Source: Cycas panzhihuaensis
Lineage: Eukaryota; Cycadophyta
DNA: 64,000 nucleotides
Assembly (NCBI GenBank): GCA_023213395.1
Contig: CM041465.1
Coordinates: 224,385,741 to 224,449,740, forward strand
Reading direction: 5' to 3'
The notes under the pieces were generated by a model, which did no database searches, was not told where the DNA came from, and saw only the letters and a program-made list of their open reading frames with translations. This document shows positions 54,901 to 64,000 of this stretch, one piece after another (position 1 is the first letter of the stretch; each line of letters starts with the position of its first letter). A program made the translations under genes and the position numbers.

Positions 54901-55395
54901 TAATGTACTTTTATTTTTCATGTAATATATGCACTTTTTACTTTAGAGGTGACTTATCACTTAAGTGATAAAGTGCACACCCACATTCTTTCTAGTGACA
55001 CAACGTTGTCACTAAAGGGTCAAATGGACCCTCATGCACTTTTGCTCACATGAGAGCCCAAAAGGACACATGTCCAACATGCAAGGCATGTATCTTGGAT
55101 GTTTGACACTTGTCAAACATCCAAGGCCTTAGGTCTCTCATTTCACTCTATATAATGAGACCTCTCCTCATTGTCTCACACAAGAGTTGGAGTTGCATTG
55201 TTATGCTATCAGTTTGCTAATCAAACTGTTTCTTCTTGGGAGGTTGGACCAATTCCAACTCCACATATTGGGTATCATTTTCTCTTGCTCCTATTTCTCT
55301 TTGTGTGCTTTATGGTTCATGCTTTCATGCATTTGTAGTATTGTGCTTGTACTTATGATCTTGGGACTAATGTGGCCTAATGCCCTTTTTTCACA
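54873..55395 (+). repeat. 3' LTR of Copia-B
   Basis: It starts TGTTAAACC and ends TTTTCACA, 523 bp, followed by CGGAT. It differs from the 5' LTR at about five positions. Confidence 0.96.
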
Positions 55396-56717
55396 CGGAT
55401 TTGGTGTACCCTTCTAGTTGATGCATATAGACCTCCTCTTGAAGATCTCCATTTGAAAAGGCACTCTTTACATCAATATGATAGATTTTCCGTCCATTCT
55501 GACCAGTCATTGCAATAACTGTTCTCAGTGTTTAATTTTGCCACTGGTGAGAATGTTTGCTCATAATCAATTTCGACTATTTGTGTATATCCTTTTGCCA
55601 CTAACCTTGCTTTGTACTATTCAATTTCTCCATTTGGCTTTTCTTTCACTCTATATACCCATTTGTAATTTACAATGGGTTTATCTTCAAGAGGTTCTAC
55701 CAAATCCCAAGTTTCATTTTTGTAAATTGCTTCCATTTCAGTGTCCATTGTTATTCTCCAGACTTGAAGTTGGCTTGCTTCCTCAAATGTGTTTAGTTCA
55801 ACAAAACAAATTAGTGCTTGTGGTTTCTGAGACCTTGTCCTATGTTCAAACACTTCTCCTTTTGTTTCTTCAAGAATCTTAAGATACCATTTTGGTACCT
55901 TTTTAGAGCTTTGTTCTTACTCCAAACTCTGCCTTTCTTTCTCTGTGGTATCGAGAACATTTGGCTGATTGTTGTTAGGTGTCTTTTCTTCTCAGATTTC
56001 ACTTCTAGTCTCAACACTTCCTAAGGTAATTATTGATTCCTCATTTGAGTGGACTATATTCAACTTCCTATTATTATTAGTTCCTATGTCCATCTCCTGA
56101 CACCTTGTCTTAATACAACTTATGCCTTCATCAAATATCACGTCCCTACTGACATAGGGTTTGTTGTTTTTTTTATCAAGACATCTGTATGCTTTTGAGC
56201 AATTATTGTATCCAACCATTATACACTCTATGCTTTTGTTATCTAATTTAGTTCTTTTTTTGTCAAGAATATGCACATATGCTTTACAACCAAAGACCTT
56301 AAGATGACTTACGTCTGGTTTATTCCTGATCCAAGCTTCTTTAGGTGTTACTTTGTACAAGGCTTGGGTTGGACTCTTGTTAATTAGATACATAACAATG
56401 TTGACTGCTTTTGCTCAATACTTTTTTGTGATTTCCTTGTCATTTCTCAAACATTGTGCCATTTCTAGAACCGTCCAATTCATTCTCTCTGCTACACTGT
56501 TTGATTGAGGTGTGTACAGAGTTGTAATTTGTCTACAGATTCCATGCAGTTTACAGAACTGAAAGAATTCTTTGGACACATACTCTCCTCCCCTATTAGA
56601 ACGAACACATTTGATTTTTTGATTACTTTCCAATTCCACTTCTGCTTTGAATTCTTTAAAGTAATCAAGTGCTTCTAATTTGTTGAACAAAAAATAAACC
56701 CATGTTTTTCTAGAAAA
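55396..56717 (-). pseudogene. Copia-M integrase C-terminal half and RT start
   Basis: From the right on the minus strand: FSRKTWVYFLFNKLEALDYF and RSNRGGEYVSKEFFQFCKLH (56750-56415, catalytic Asp replaced by Asn), PQSNSVAERMNWTVLEM, then MYLINKSPTQALYKVTPKEA and CIMVGYNNCSKAYRCLDKKN (56393-55992). RT starts at 55853-55617 (FEEASQLQVWRITMDTEMEA, NYKWVYRVKEKPNGEIE). It continues to the Copia-B insertion at EGYTKS. Copia-J replaces everything further 5'. Confidence 0.9.
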
Positions 56718-56935
56718 TGTTAGAATATAATGCTTTATCCTAGGTCTCAAAGGGGTAATGTTATAAACCCCTCATTGTGTAACTCCTAATGTAGCATTGA
56801 CATGTGTCATTCTTAAAAGCATCCGTTATAGTTTACTTTGTAACGGTTATATTCTGTCATGTATATTTAAGGAGGCATTTCCTCCACCATAATGCATCAA
56901 CCATTTCTCACATTATATCTGTTCAGAATTTAACT
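56718..56935 (+). repeat. 5' LTR of Copia-J
   Basis: TGTTAGAATATAATGC .. TCAGAATTTAACT, 218 bp, inserted in the Copia-M integrase. It starts like the Copia-1 LTR. Confidence 0.82.
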
Positions 56936-56950
56936 TGGTATCAGAGCAAG
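56936..56950 (+). promoter_or_regulatory. Primer-binding site of Copia-J
   Basis: TGGTATCAGAGCAAG follows the LTR directly. Confidence 0.9.
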
Positions 56951-57546
56951 TTAGTCTGACCTTCTGAAGGAGGAAGAAAAGGGAGAAAGTTTAGTCATTG
57001 TGAATGACATTGAAGAAGGATTCAAGGGTTAAAGCACCTAGTGAAGGAAGAAGGACTTGAAATCTCAAGAAGAAGAGAGAAATTCTCAAACTTAAATCTG
57101 TATGGACACAATTTTTTGAAAGTTCTCCAAATCGAGTGAAATTTGACCAGCAAGTAGATCGTGACTTGAGGATCACTTCTCTCAACTGACTTGAAGTCAG
57201 CAGAGCACATTTTGAGGTAGTTTTGCCCTATTTACCAATCCACGTGAGATTGGAGTTGCTTCATCTGATTTCTTCAAAAATAGATCAAATTTTTGGGTAA
57301 ATTCACTCATAAACTTTGCATCCGAGTGATTCAAGGTGATTAAGTTTGGTTTTTTGAAATTTGGTGAAAGATTTAGTGATTTTGAAGCATTTTTCTCCAA
57401 AACCCTAGCCACCCATTTCTGGCTTTCGGGCTGCTTTTCTCCCAATCTAAAGACTGTTTTGGAAAAGTAACCATAGATATGTATTCCTCTCAAAAAGATC
57501 TTTCTTTTGAGGTACATTTTGTATCCGTTTGTATAGTTAGGGTTCC

Positions 57547-57562
57547 GTATGGAAATTCGTAC
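57547..57562 (+). promoter_or_regulatory. Leader inverted repeat GTATGGAAATTCGTAC
   Basis: It is a decayed copy of the near-palindrome at 14792-14807, 48 bases before the gag ATG at 57610. Confidence 0.45.
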
Positions 57563-57609
57563 ATTTATACACACTCAGATCACCTCACATTTAGTTTCTT
57601 CTTCTAAAA

Positions 57610-58760
57610 ATGGCTTCATCAATTTTGGTTTTGTTTGACCAGGACAAATTAACAGACATAAATTATCATCTCTAGAAAATTAAGATAGAAACATTATTAA
57701 GAGCCAAAATTGCTTAGAGTATTGCTAATGCGATGGAAGCAAATCCTGCTGCTGCAAGTCCAAATCTAGCAAATTGGAAAGAAAGAGACAATGCTAGAGT
57801 AATAATCTTAAAACTTTCAATCTCTAATCCACTCCTCATCTATATGGAAAAATTAACCTCTTCCTCTACAATATGGAAATGCTTTGAAAATCTATATAGC
57901 CAAAAGAACTAGGCCAGAATAATTGCCCTCAAGGAGGAATTATTCAAGCTATATATGAAGGAATCATATATAGTATTTGATTTTATACATAAGGTGATTT
58001 CAATAAGAATTGATCTCTTAAGTGCTGGGGCCACCATTTCAGATCAAGAAGTAGTGGAGATGATAGCAAGCAAATTGCCAAAGTCGTTTGATGTTATTGT
58101 CAACACCATAACCAACAATAACTAGATTGACAAGATGAGTGTTGATACTCTAATTGGTTTATTGTTAAGACAAGAGCAAAGGAATAAACGCTATGAAGAC
58201 CCAATAGAAATGGAAGATGCCTTTGTAACTAGGCTAAACTTGCGACCCAAAGAATGAAGTCAATGCAGAGGAAGAGGATGAACACTAGAGGGCAGGAATC
58301 CTTCTTGTTGACGGTGGTAAGACAGCAGGGGATGAGGATGCACAAATCCAAGGGATGAAAAAATATGTTACAATTGTGGTAAGCTTGGTCATATTTCAAG
58401 TTCCTGTAGGGCATTTGATCTTTGCTATCACTATGGTCAGTCAGGACACTTTCCGTACCAATGCCCTAAAGGAGAGTTGATATTCAAAGAGGGAACTGTG
58501 ATAGGGAACTACAGTAAAGAGCATATAGAAGAAGAAGAGGAGGAAACAACGTTCATTGTTGCTCCCACTGTAGGTCTTCAAGATAAGGATATATGGTATA
58601 TTGACTCTGGAGCATCTTGACATATGACCAGTAGAGAAGATTAGTTCGAGTCGCTCAAACCTTACACCACCAACAAATCAGTTGAGTTGGGAGACAAGTA
58701 CCCCTTAGACATAAAAGGAGTTGGAACTATAGCTATCAATCTACAAGGCAATATAAAGAA
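57610..58760 (+). pseudogene. Copia-J gag and protease
   Basis: ATGGCTTC at 57610 begins gag (DQDKLTDINYHL, stop, KIKIETLLRAK). Later blocks are CFENLYSQKN and VDTLIGLLLRQEQRNKRYED, with stops near 57676, 57715 and 57912. Two knuckles follow at 58372-58460 (CYNCGKLGHISSSC, and CYHYGQSGHFPYQC with Tyr for the second Cys). The protease site DSGAS is at about 58605 and is followed by a TGA. The reading then reaches SVELGDKYPLDIKGVGTIAI, where the sequence jumps. Confidence 0.85.
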
Positions 58761-58769
58761 GTGATCCCA

Positions 58770-60470
58770 ACACTCATCTGCCTGATATGCAACAAGGTAG
58801 TCGTTCAAGTACTCATTCAGAAGATGAAGGAACCAAGTCGCCACAAGAACATTCCTCAAAAAGAGTGCCAAAATGGTATCTCAAGACACTTGAGGAAACA
58901 AAAGGAGAAATATTTGAACATCGAACCAGATATTAGAAACCGCAAGCCTTGATCTACTCTATCGAACCAAGTTCTTATGAAGAAGCAAGTAGCTCTCAAG
59001 ACTGGAAAGCAACAATGGATACAGAGATTGAAGCCATACATAGAAACAAAACGTGGGATTTGGTATCAACTCTTGAAGACAAACCTATTGCAAATTGTAA
59101 ATGGGTATACAAAATAAAGGAAAAGCCAAATGGGGAAGTTGAGAAATACAATGCGAGACTAGTAGCAAAGGGTTACATGTAGACAACTGGAATTGATTAT
59201 GAAGAAACATTCTCTTTAGTAGCCAAACTGAATACAGTAAGAATAGTGATTGCAATTGCTGCTAAAAAAGGGTGGAAGATTTATCAAATGGATGTTAAAA
59301 GTGTATTCCTGAATGGAGATCTATAGGAAGTAGTATATATGTATCAGCCTAAAGGATACATACAGGAAAATATGGTCTATAAATTAAAAAAGGTGTTGTT
59401 TGGACTCAAACAAGCACCAAGAGCTTGGTATGCTAAGCTGGATTCATATCTCACTCAAAATGGCTTCCACCAATGTGAATTAGATTATAGTCTGTACGTA
59501 AAATCCAATCAAGGCTTAACATTTATCATAGTGGTGTATGAAGATGACATGTTGATTACTGGAAATGACGAAGATTCAATAACATTCATCAAAAGGCGAT
59601 TCAAGAAGATTTTTGAAATGATAGATCTGGGAATGTTGCATTACTACCTCAGTATAGAAATAAAACAAAACAATTACTCCATTGTTTTTTCACAATCTGG
59701 ATATGTCATAAATTTGCTAAGCAAGTTCAAAATGGATAGTTGTAATAGCGTCATCACACCAAAGAAAATCGGATTTGTGCTAAGCATAGAACAAGGAGCA
59801 CACCCTATTGATGCAACCTTGTACAGACAATTAATTGGAAGCTTAATTTATCTCACAGCCACATGACCTGACATTTCATATGGAGTTGGTGTAGTCTCTA
59901 GATTCATGGAAAATCCTAAAGTCCCTCAATGGAATGCTGCAAAAAGAATTTTACGATACCTGAAAGGAACCATGAGTCTTGGTTTGGAATATAAACGGGA
60001 GAACAATATGCAGTTGATTGGTTTTTGCGACTTTGACTAGAGTGGAGATAGAACAAATAGGAAGTCAACGTCAGGATATTGTTTCTTTTTGGGGGAATCA
60101 TTGAACTCTTGGAGCAATAAAAAGCAACACGCAGTTGCATTATCTTCAACAGAAGTTGAATATAAGTCAACAGTCAATGTAGCATGCGAAGGAGTATGGA
60201 TCAGACAACTCTTGAAGGATCTTGGGCAGGAACAAGTAATGCCTGCTCAGATATTCTGTGACAATCAAAGTACAATGAAAATGACAAAAAACCCAGTGCT
60301 ACATGCAAGAACAAAGCACATAAAGGTACATCATCATTTCATAAGAGAAAAAGTGCAGAATAGAGAAATTGAGCTTCAGCATTGTACTTTAGGAGACCAA
60401 ACTGTTGATGTCCTTACCAAATCTCTTGGCAAGGAAAAAATTATTGTCTTTAGAAATTAGTTAGGGTTAA
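58770..60470 (+). pseudogene. Copia-J reverse transcriptase and RNase H
   Basis: After the deletion junction the integrase-RT linker (RVPKWYLKTLEETKGEIFEH) appears at 58860. RT runs 58949-59866 with YEEASSSQDWKATMDTEIEA, CKWVYKIKEKPNGEVEKYNA and GLKQAPRAWYAKLDSYLTQN. The YVDD box is changed to YEDD (about 59537). RNase H at about 59980-60460 has GFCDFD, stop, SGDRTNRKSTSGYCFF, then WSNKKQHAVALSSTEVEYKS and KTKHIKVHHHFIREKV-like blocks. Stops lie near 59179, 59324 and 59864. Confidence 0.9.
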
Positions 60471-60472
60471 AA

Positions 60473-60517
60473 TAGATAAAACATTATGAGGGGTTGTAGA
60501 AGGTAATGTTTTATCTA
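60473..60517 (+). promoter_or_regulatory. Inverted repeat straddling PPT and 3' LTR start (Copia-J)
   Basis: TAGATAAAACATTA (60473-60486) and TAATGTTTTATCTA (60504-60517) are perfect 14-bp complements. The 17-base loop TGAGGGGTTGTAGAAGG holds the purine tract and LTR start. Confidence 0.78.
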
Positions 60518-60708
60518 GGGTTATGATGTATGCCTAAAGTATTTTGTAAGGTCTCACATCTTTCCCCCTTTCTTTCTCAAGATGACAAGTGGCACAATCC
60601 TGTTGAGCGATTGCCATTTGTGCCTTCTTGACAACTATATATATACAGACAAATAATTGATCAATAAAGACAGGGAGGATTCATCTATTGTCATTTTGAG
60701 TCTTCACA
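60493..60708 (+). repeat. 3' LTR of Copia-J (Copia-I type)
   Basis: TTGTAGAAGGTAATG .. GAGTCTTCACA matches the Copia-I LTR at 41310-41521, not the 5' LTR at 56718. The TG end has mutated. Confidence 0.83.
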
Positions 60709-62277
60709 AAGAGGTTTGAAAAAAGTGTTATTGGAGCAGTGAATTTCAAGAAAAGCACGGTATGTCCATGTAGATCAATCCTACATCGCTTGTTCTAAAC
60801 TTGATCTTGGCCAATTGTTGGATCTATTTGAAAGGTCAGGTTTGGACTAACTCCTTGCCTAACCTTCCTCTTCTTAAATTACTCTCTTCAGTTGTTGGAT
60901 CTTCCTTGTAAGATCAGGGCTGTTGGTGTATTTATCAGTGGAATTCAAGTGATGAAAGCTTAAAGTCTCCAAGTCATTTCTTAGAAACAAGAACATTTTT
61001 TTAAACAACATGAACATAATAACGACTATTAACATGCTCAATTCAAGTCAGATTAAGTTAACTGGACAAGATAACTTTTAAGAATGATAAAAACAAGCAA
61101 AAAATTTGCTATTATGAATGAATTTTGGGCTAATGTATTTGGAAAAAATTCCAAATCTATTCCCACTAAAAGTCCAATTGATGATACTATAATCGTTCAA
61201 CCTGATCCTATTTTGGTTACTGTATGGGAAGCTAAGAATAAAATAGCCTTAACCTGTATTGATATGACTATTGATAATTTTGTTGATCAAAATATTGTAT
61301 GTGCTGTTACTTCAAAAGATGCATGGGATACTTTGCTTTCTTTGTATGAAAGGCGAGATGATGCTCACATTGTAATGTCAAAAGGAAAGTTGTTTACTGT
61401 TAAATTTATTGAGCATATGACAATTTTTTTGTCGTTAATCAAAGAGATCAACAACGAGCTGATTGCATTAGGTAAACCAACATCAAATGAAGACCTTGTG
61501 ACTGCCACAATTCATGCATTGCTAGGAGAGTCCAACAATTTCATTTCATCGATCACATGAGGAGGCACACTTGGCACAATGACTTTCAATCAACTTGAAG
61601 GTCTTTTACTATGAGAGGAGCAAATCTATTCTCGACAGGATGAGGCATCCATATCAAGAGTGTTCACAGCTAAGTATAAGAGCAAACAAACTCTTAAACA
61701 AAATTTCAACAAAAAATGTGCAAATCTAAATATTGGCACATCAAAAGCTAATAACATTGTTTGCCCTTATTGTGGCAAAATGAGCCACATTCAACTAGAG
61801 TGCCAGAAGCGTCAATTTGATTTGCACTAGCAACAAAACCAACCTTAACAATAGCAACAATGACCACAACAACAATAGTAGTAGCAACGGCCCGCTCATA
61901 GACCAAATTGAAATGGATTTCGAGGAGGTCACAGAGAAAGGGGGCATTTAGAGGTGGCAATCAACGACACACCAATCGATTTGTAGATGATGGTATTGTT
62001 TTGTACCTCTCACACCGTAAATAGTGATAGCAAATGGATTGTTGATTCAGGAGCATTTCGCTGTATGATTGGAGACAGGGGTTTGCTCTATGATGTTAAA
62101 GAAGGCGAAGGGCAAACGATCACTTTTGGAAATAATGAGACTGTTCAGATATCTGGACTGGGCAAAATTGCCTCCTTCCACTCACTAGGTTGCCCTATTT
62201 CTACATTTCCCATAGGTGATGCTTATTAGTTCTTTCAATGCAAAAAAGCGTACTATCTGTTAGCCAATTAGATAAGC
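60709..62277 (+). mobile_element. Copia-L: leader, gag and protease of a Copia-B relative
   Basis: The leader starts at about 60709 without an LTR of its own (AGAGGTTTGAAAAAAGTGTT, compare 50472 in Copia-B). Gag and protease follow, and the element is cut at 62277 by Copia-K just after the codons for LSVSQLDK. Its 5' end was lost at the junction with Copia-J. Confidence 0.85.
61029..62270 (+). pseudogene. Copia-L gag and protease
   Basis: Gag begins near 61029 (MLNSSQIKLTGQDNF) with early stops, then is open at 61084-61560 (DAWDTLLSLYERRDDAHIVM, KFIEHMTIFLSLIKEINNEL). Further stops follow in MTFNQLEGLLL. An intact CCHC knuckle CPYCGKMSHIQLEC lies at about 61762-61803, followed by a Gln-rich stretch broken by CAA/CAG to stop changes. 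The protease at 61987-62229 has WIVDSGAFRCMIGD and GQTITFGNNETVQISGLGKI. The homology to 50732-51860 is clear. Confidence 0.87.
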
Positions 62278-62492
62278 TGTTGAAAAATAGAGCGGAATTA
62301 GGCAGAGGAAAGAATGTACATCTGTTTATTGAGATTCAATCTGCTTAAGTACACAACAGTGATGTGATGGTTACAACCACTAATGTAACCGATCACTCAG
62401 ATACTGCCAAGTGGCATGATCTTATGAGTACATTAAGGGTGGGTCTAACATGACCCCCTTTTCTCTCCTAGATAAAACATTATATTTCAACA
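62278..62492 (-). repeat. 3' LTR of Copia-K
   Basis: The plus strand reads TGTTGAAAAATAGAGCGG .. TTATATTTCAACA, 215 bp, next to CCCCCTCTTAATG (complement of the purine tract). Confidence 0.86.
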
Positions 62493-62513
62493 CCCCCTCT
62501 TAATGTTTTATCT
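62470..62513 (-). promoter_or_regulatory. Inverted repeat straddling PPT and 3' LTR start (Copia-K)
   Basis: AGATAAAACATTA (62470-62482) and TAATGTTTTATCT (62501-62513) are perfect 13-bp complements around the purine tract and LTR start. Confidence 0.78.
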
Positions 62514-62539
62514 CTAAAAGTCCTATCTTGTCTCTCAAA

Positions 62540-64000
62540 TATCTTAGTCTTTCTCTTCCAAGAGGTTTTGTCAAGATCGCAACTTGTTCGGATGTCGGAC
62601 AAGATTCCAAGTCTATCTCTTTATTACGCACTTTTCTCTTATAAAGTGATGATGAACTTCAATATGTTTTGTTCTTGCATGTAGAATTGGATTTTTGGTC
62701 AGCTTGATGGCACTTTGGTTGTCACATTTTAGAGAAGTTGCTTCTTTCTGCTGTTGATTCAAGTCAAGTAAGAGTTGTCTTGACCAAACGGCTTCACAGG
62801 TTGCTGATGTGGCTGCTTTATATTCATACAGAGGAGAGAGCTATTGTTGCTTGTTTCTTACCGCACCATGAGATTGCTGAAGCTCCTAAGAAAAAACAAA
62901 ATCCACTTGTGGATTTCCTTTGTTCTTTGTCACCAGCCCAGTCAGAATCGCAGTACCCTGTTATTTTGATTGGATGTCCTTTTGAATATACTAATTTGAG
63001 ATCTGTTGTTCCTTTAAGATATCTCAGAATTCTTTTTGCGGCTTGCCAGTGTCTCAACTTTGGATTCTGCATATATCTTGATATTAGTCCTACTGAGTAG
63101 GATATGTCGGGCCTGGTGGCGGTCAGATAAATCAGACTTCCAATCATTTGTCTCAGATAAAGTAACATCAAGATCTTTTCCATACTATCTACCGTTAGAT
63201 CGCAATTTGTTTCCATGGGAGTTGTGCATGGATTGCAATTCTCCATCTGAAATCGAACAAGCGATTTTTGATGTAGTTACTTTGGGACAAAGTTATGTAG
63301 TTTTGGTGTTGACCTATCTCCATTTAAGTAATAACTTAGTGAACCAAAGTCCATCATTTCAAATTTCACGAAGTTGACTTTTGATCCACTTAATTCCTTC
63401 TACATCATTTCCAGTAAGAATCATATCATCTACATAAACAACAATTATTGTTACCTTGTTGTTCGTTTTCCTTATGTACTGATCGAGTCCTAGTCGCAGA
63501 ATAAACTTATTTTCTTCAAGAAAGTGGTCTAATTTTGCATACCAGGCACGCGGTGCTTGTTTTAGACCATACAAGGCCTTTTTCAATTTGCAGACTAGAC
63601 TTTCCTTTCCTTGTTCTGCATATCCTTCTGGTTGTTACATATAAACCTCTTCTTCTAGTTCACCATTTAGGAAGGCACTCTTTACGTCCATCTGAGAGAT
63701 TCCCTAACCTTGGGCAGCAGCCAAGGCTATTACTGTCCTTACTGTGTTCATTTTTGCTACTGGAGAGAAGGTCTCATCAAAATCTACACCTGCAGTTTGG
63801 GTGTATCCTTTTGCAACTAACCTTGCCTTGTGTTTCTCAATTTTGCCATCAACTCCTTTCTTTGTTTTGTAAACCCATTTGCGCTTCTGAAGGATTTATT
63901 AGCAGGTAGTTCTACTAATTCCCATGTTTGATTTTTCTTGATTGAATTTATTTCATTGTCCATTGCTTCTCTCCATTCTGGATGATCTTTTGCTTCGTCA
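62540..64000 (-). pseudogene. Copia-K reverse transcriptase and RNase H
   Basis: From the window end leftward on the minus strand: WREAMDNEINSIKKNQTWEL (about 63990-63930), then frame changes, MKKALYGLKQAPRAWYAKLD and VVYVDDMILTGNDVEGIKWI with an intact YVDD box (63586-63359). RQMIGSLIYLTATRPDISYS and the RNase H part GYCDSDWAGDKEQRKSTSGF are at 63246-62824. The remaining RNase H continues in other frames to about 62560. Several frameshifts make it inactive. Confidence 0.9.

Larger units (their letters stand above)
48414..55395 (+). mobile_element. Copia-B: youngest complete Ty1/copia insertion
   Basis: LTRs of 523-524 bp (48414-48937, 54873-55395) are flanked by a perfect CGGAT duplication (48409-48413, 55396-55400). 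By eye the LTRs differ at four bases and one indel, about 99 percent identity. There is a primer-binding site, an unusually long 1.8-kb leader, gag, protease, integrase, RT and RNase H, and a polypurine tract GATGAAGGGG. The coding region has at least six frame changes, so it was either mobilised in trans, decayed fast or contains sequence errors. A related fragment is Copia-L at 60709-62277. Confidence 0.95.
42684..56717 (-). mobile_element. Copia-M: old Ty1/copia element interrupted three times
   Basis: One coding sequence can be followed across three insertions on the minus strand. Integrase and RT start are at 56717-55396, RT at 48413-48106, RT end at 47696-47496 and RNase H at 42798-42684. 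Each gap is closed by the surrounding codons: EGYTKS joins GQEKLVYKMKK across Copia-B, LGIEV joins AQHNNS across the solo LTR, and LIYLT joins TATKLDISYS across Copia-N. Its own LTRs are not in the window, and its 5' part is cut by Copia-J. Confidence 0.88.
56718..60708 (+). mobile_element. Copia-J: deleted or chimeric Ty1/copia element
   Basis: It has a 5' LTR (56718-56935), primer-binding site, leader, gag, knuckles and protease. A jump at about 58760 leads to the integrase C-terminal linker, then RT, RNase H and a 3' LTR (60493-60708). Apart from the first 25 bases the two LTRs do not resemble each other, and the 3' LTR instead matches Copia-I. The outer flanks (Copia-M on the left, Copia-L on the right) also differ. 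The two halves are probably from two related elements joined by deletion. Confidence 0.8.
62278..64000 (-). mobile_element. Copia-K: 3' part of a Ty1/copia element, runs off the window
   Basis: The 3' LTR (62278-62492) is inserted in Copia-L. The minus strand then holds a polypurine tract (ATTAAGAGGGGG), RNase H and RT up to the window end. The left target flank is TAAGC. The other LTR is outside the window. Confidence 0.88.

Noticed and set aside
62738-63377. Plus-strand ORFs of 113-120 codons
   Set aside because: They are antisense to RNase H and RT of Copia-K.

Overview
This window is AT-rich nuclear DNA from a land plant and consists almost entirely of broken, nested LTR retrotransposons. 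Several things point to a plant: Ty1/copia and Ty3/gypsy polyproteins, primer-binding sites complementary to the initiator-Met tRNA (TGGTATCAGAGC), a chromodomain-bearing gypsy element, and one host exon resembling plant poly(ADP-ribose) polymerase (PARP) at 37523-37641. An old, stacked retroelement landscape with an isolated exon suggests a large-genome seed plant, plausibly a gymnosperm. That last step is inference. I see no bacterial gene, rRNA, tRNA or CRISPR.

Layout. (1) 1-5833 is the 3' part of a Tat/Athila-like gypsy element (Gypsy-A1, +). (2) 6711-9110 is a truncated copia element (Copia-0, +). (3) 9111-29543 is a chromovirus-type gypsy (Gypsy-C, -) split by two insertions. One is 11098-18689, a non-autonomous LTR element (D, -) whose right LTR is itself split by Copia-1 (+, 13929-18415). 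The other is 21689-29144, a deleted relative of Gypsy-A1 (Gypsy-A2, +). (4) 29544-36520 is a non-autonomous element (G, -) interrupted by element F (+, 29717-34122, perfect GTTTC target duplication). (5) 36521-38371 is probably host intron with the PARP exon. (6) 38372-41100 is a copia tail (H, -) followed by three kinds of tandem repeat. (7) 41310-42345 is the start of Copia-I (+), joined to a gypsy LTR piece at 42346-42683. (8) 42684-56717 is Copia-M (-), split by Copia-N (-, 42799-47495), a solo LTR (47697-48105) and the youngest element, Copia-B (+, 48414-55395, perfect CGGAT duplication). (9) 56718-60708 is Copia-J (+), whose two LTRs do not match. (10) 60709-62277 is Copia-L (+), interrupted by Copia-K (-, 62278 to the end).

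No retroelement here looks autonomous. Stop codons, frameshifts, catalytic substitutions and internal deletions are everywhere.

The most interesting unexplained signal is an inverted repeat that straddles the polypurine tract and the start of the 3' LTR in six different copia-type elements. Its arm sequences differ between families but stay complementary. Other signals worth checking are an accessory ORF conserved downstream of pol in the two Gypsy-A copies, element D carrying only a single ORF of similar layout, a paired motif switch (GGAATGCA to GGTACGCA) between Gypsy-A1 and A2, a run of palindromes in the Copia-B LTR, and a hairpin-unit satellite at 40320-41070.
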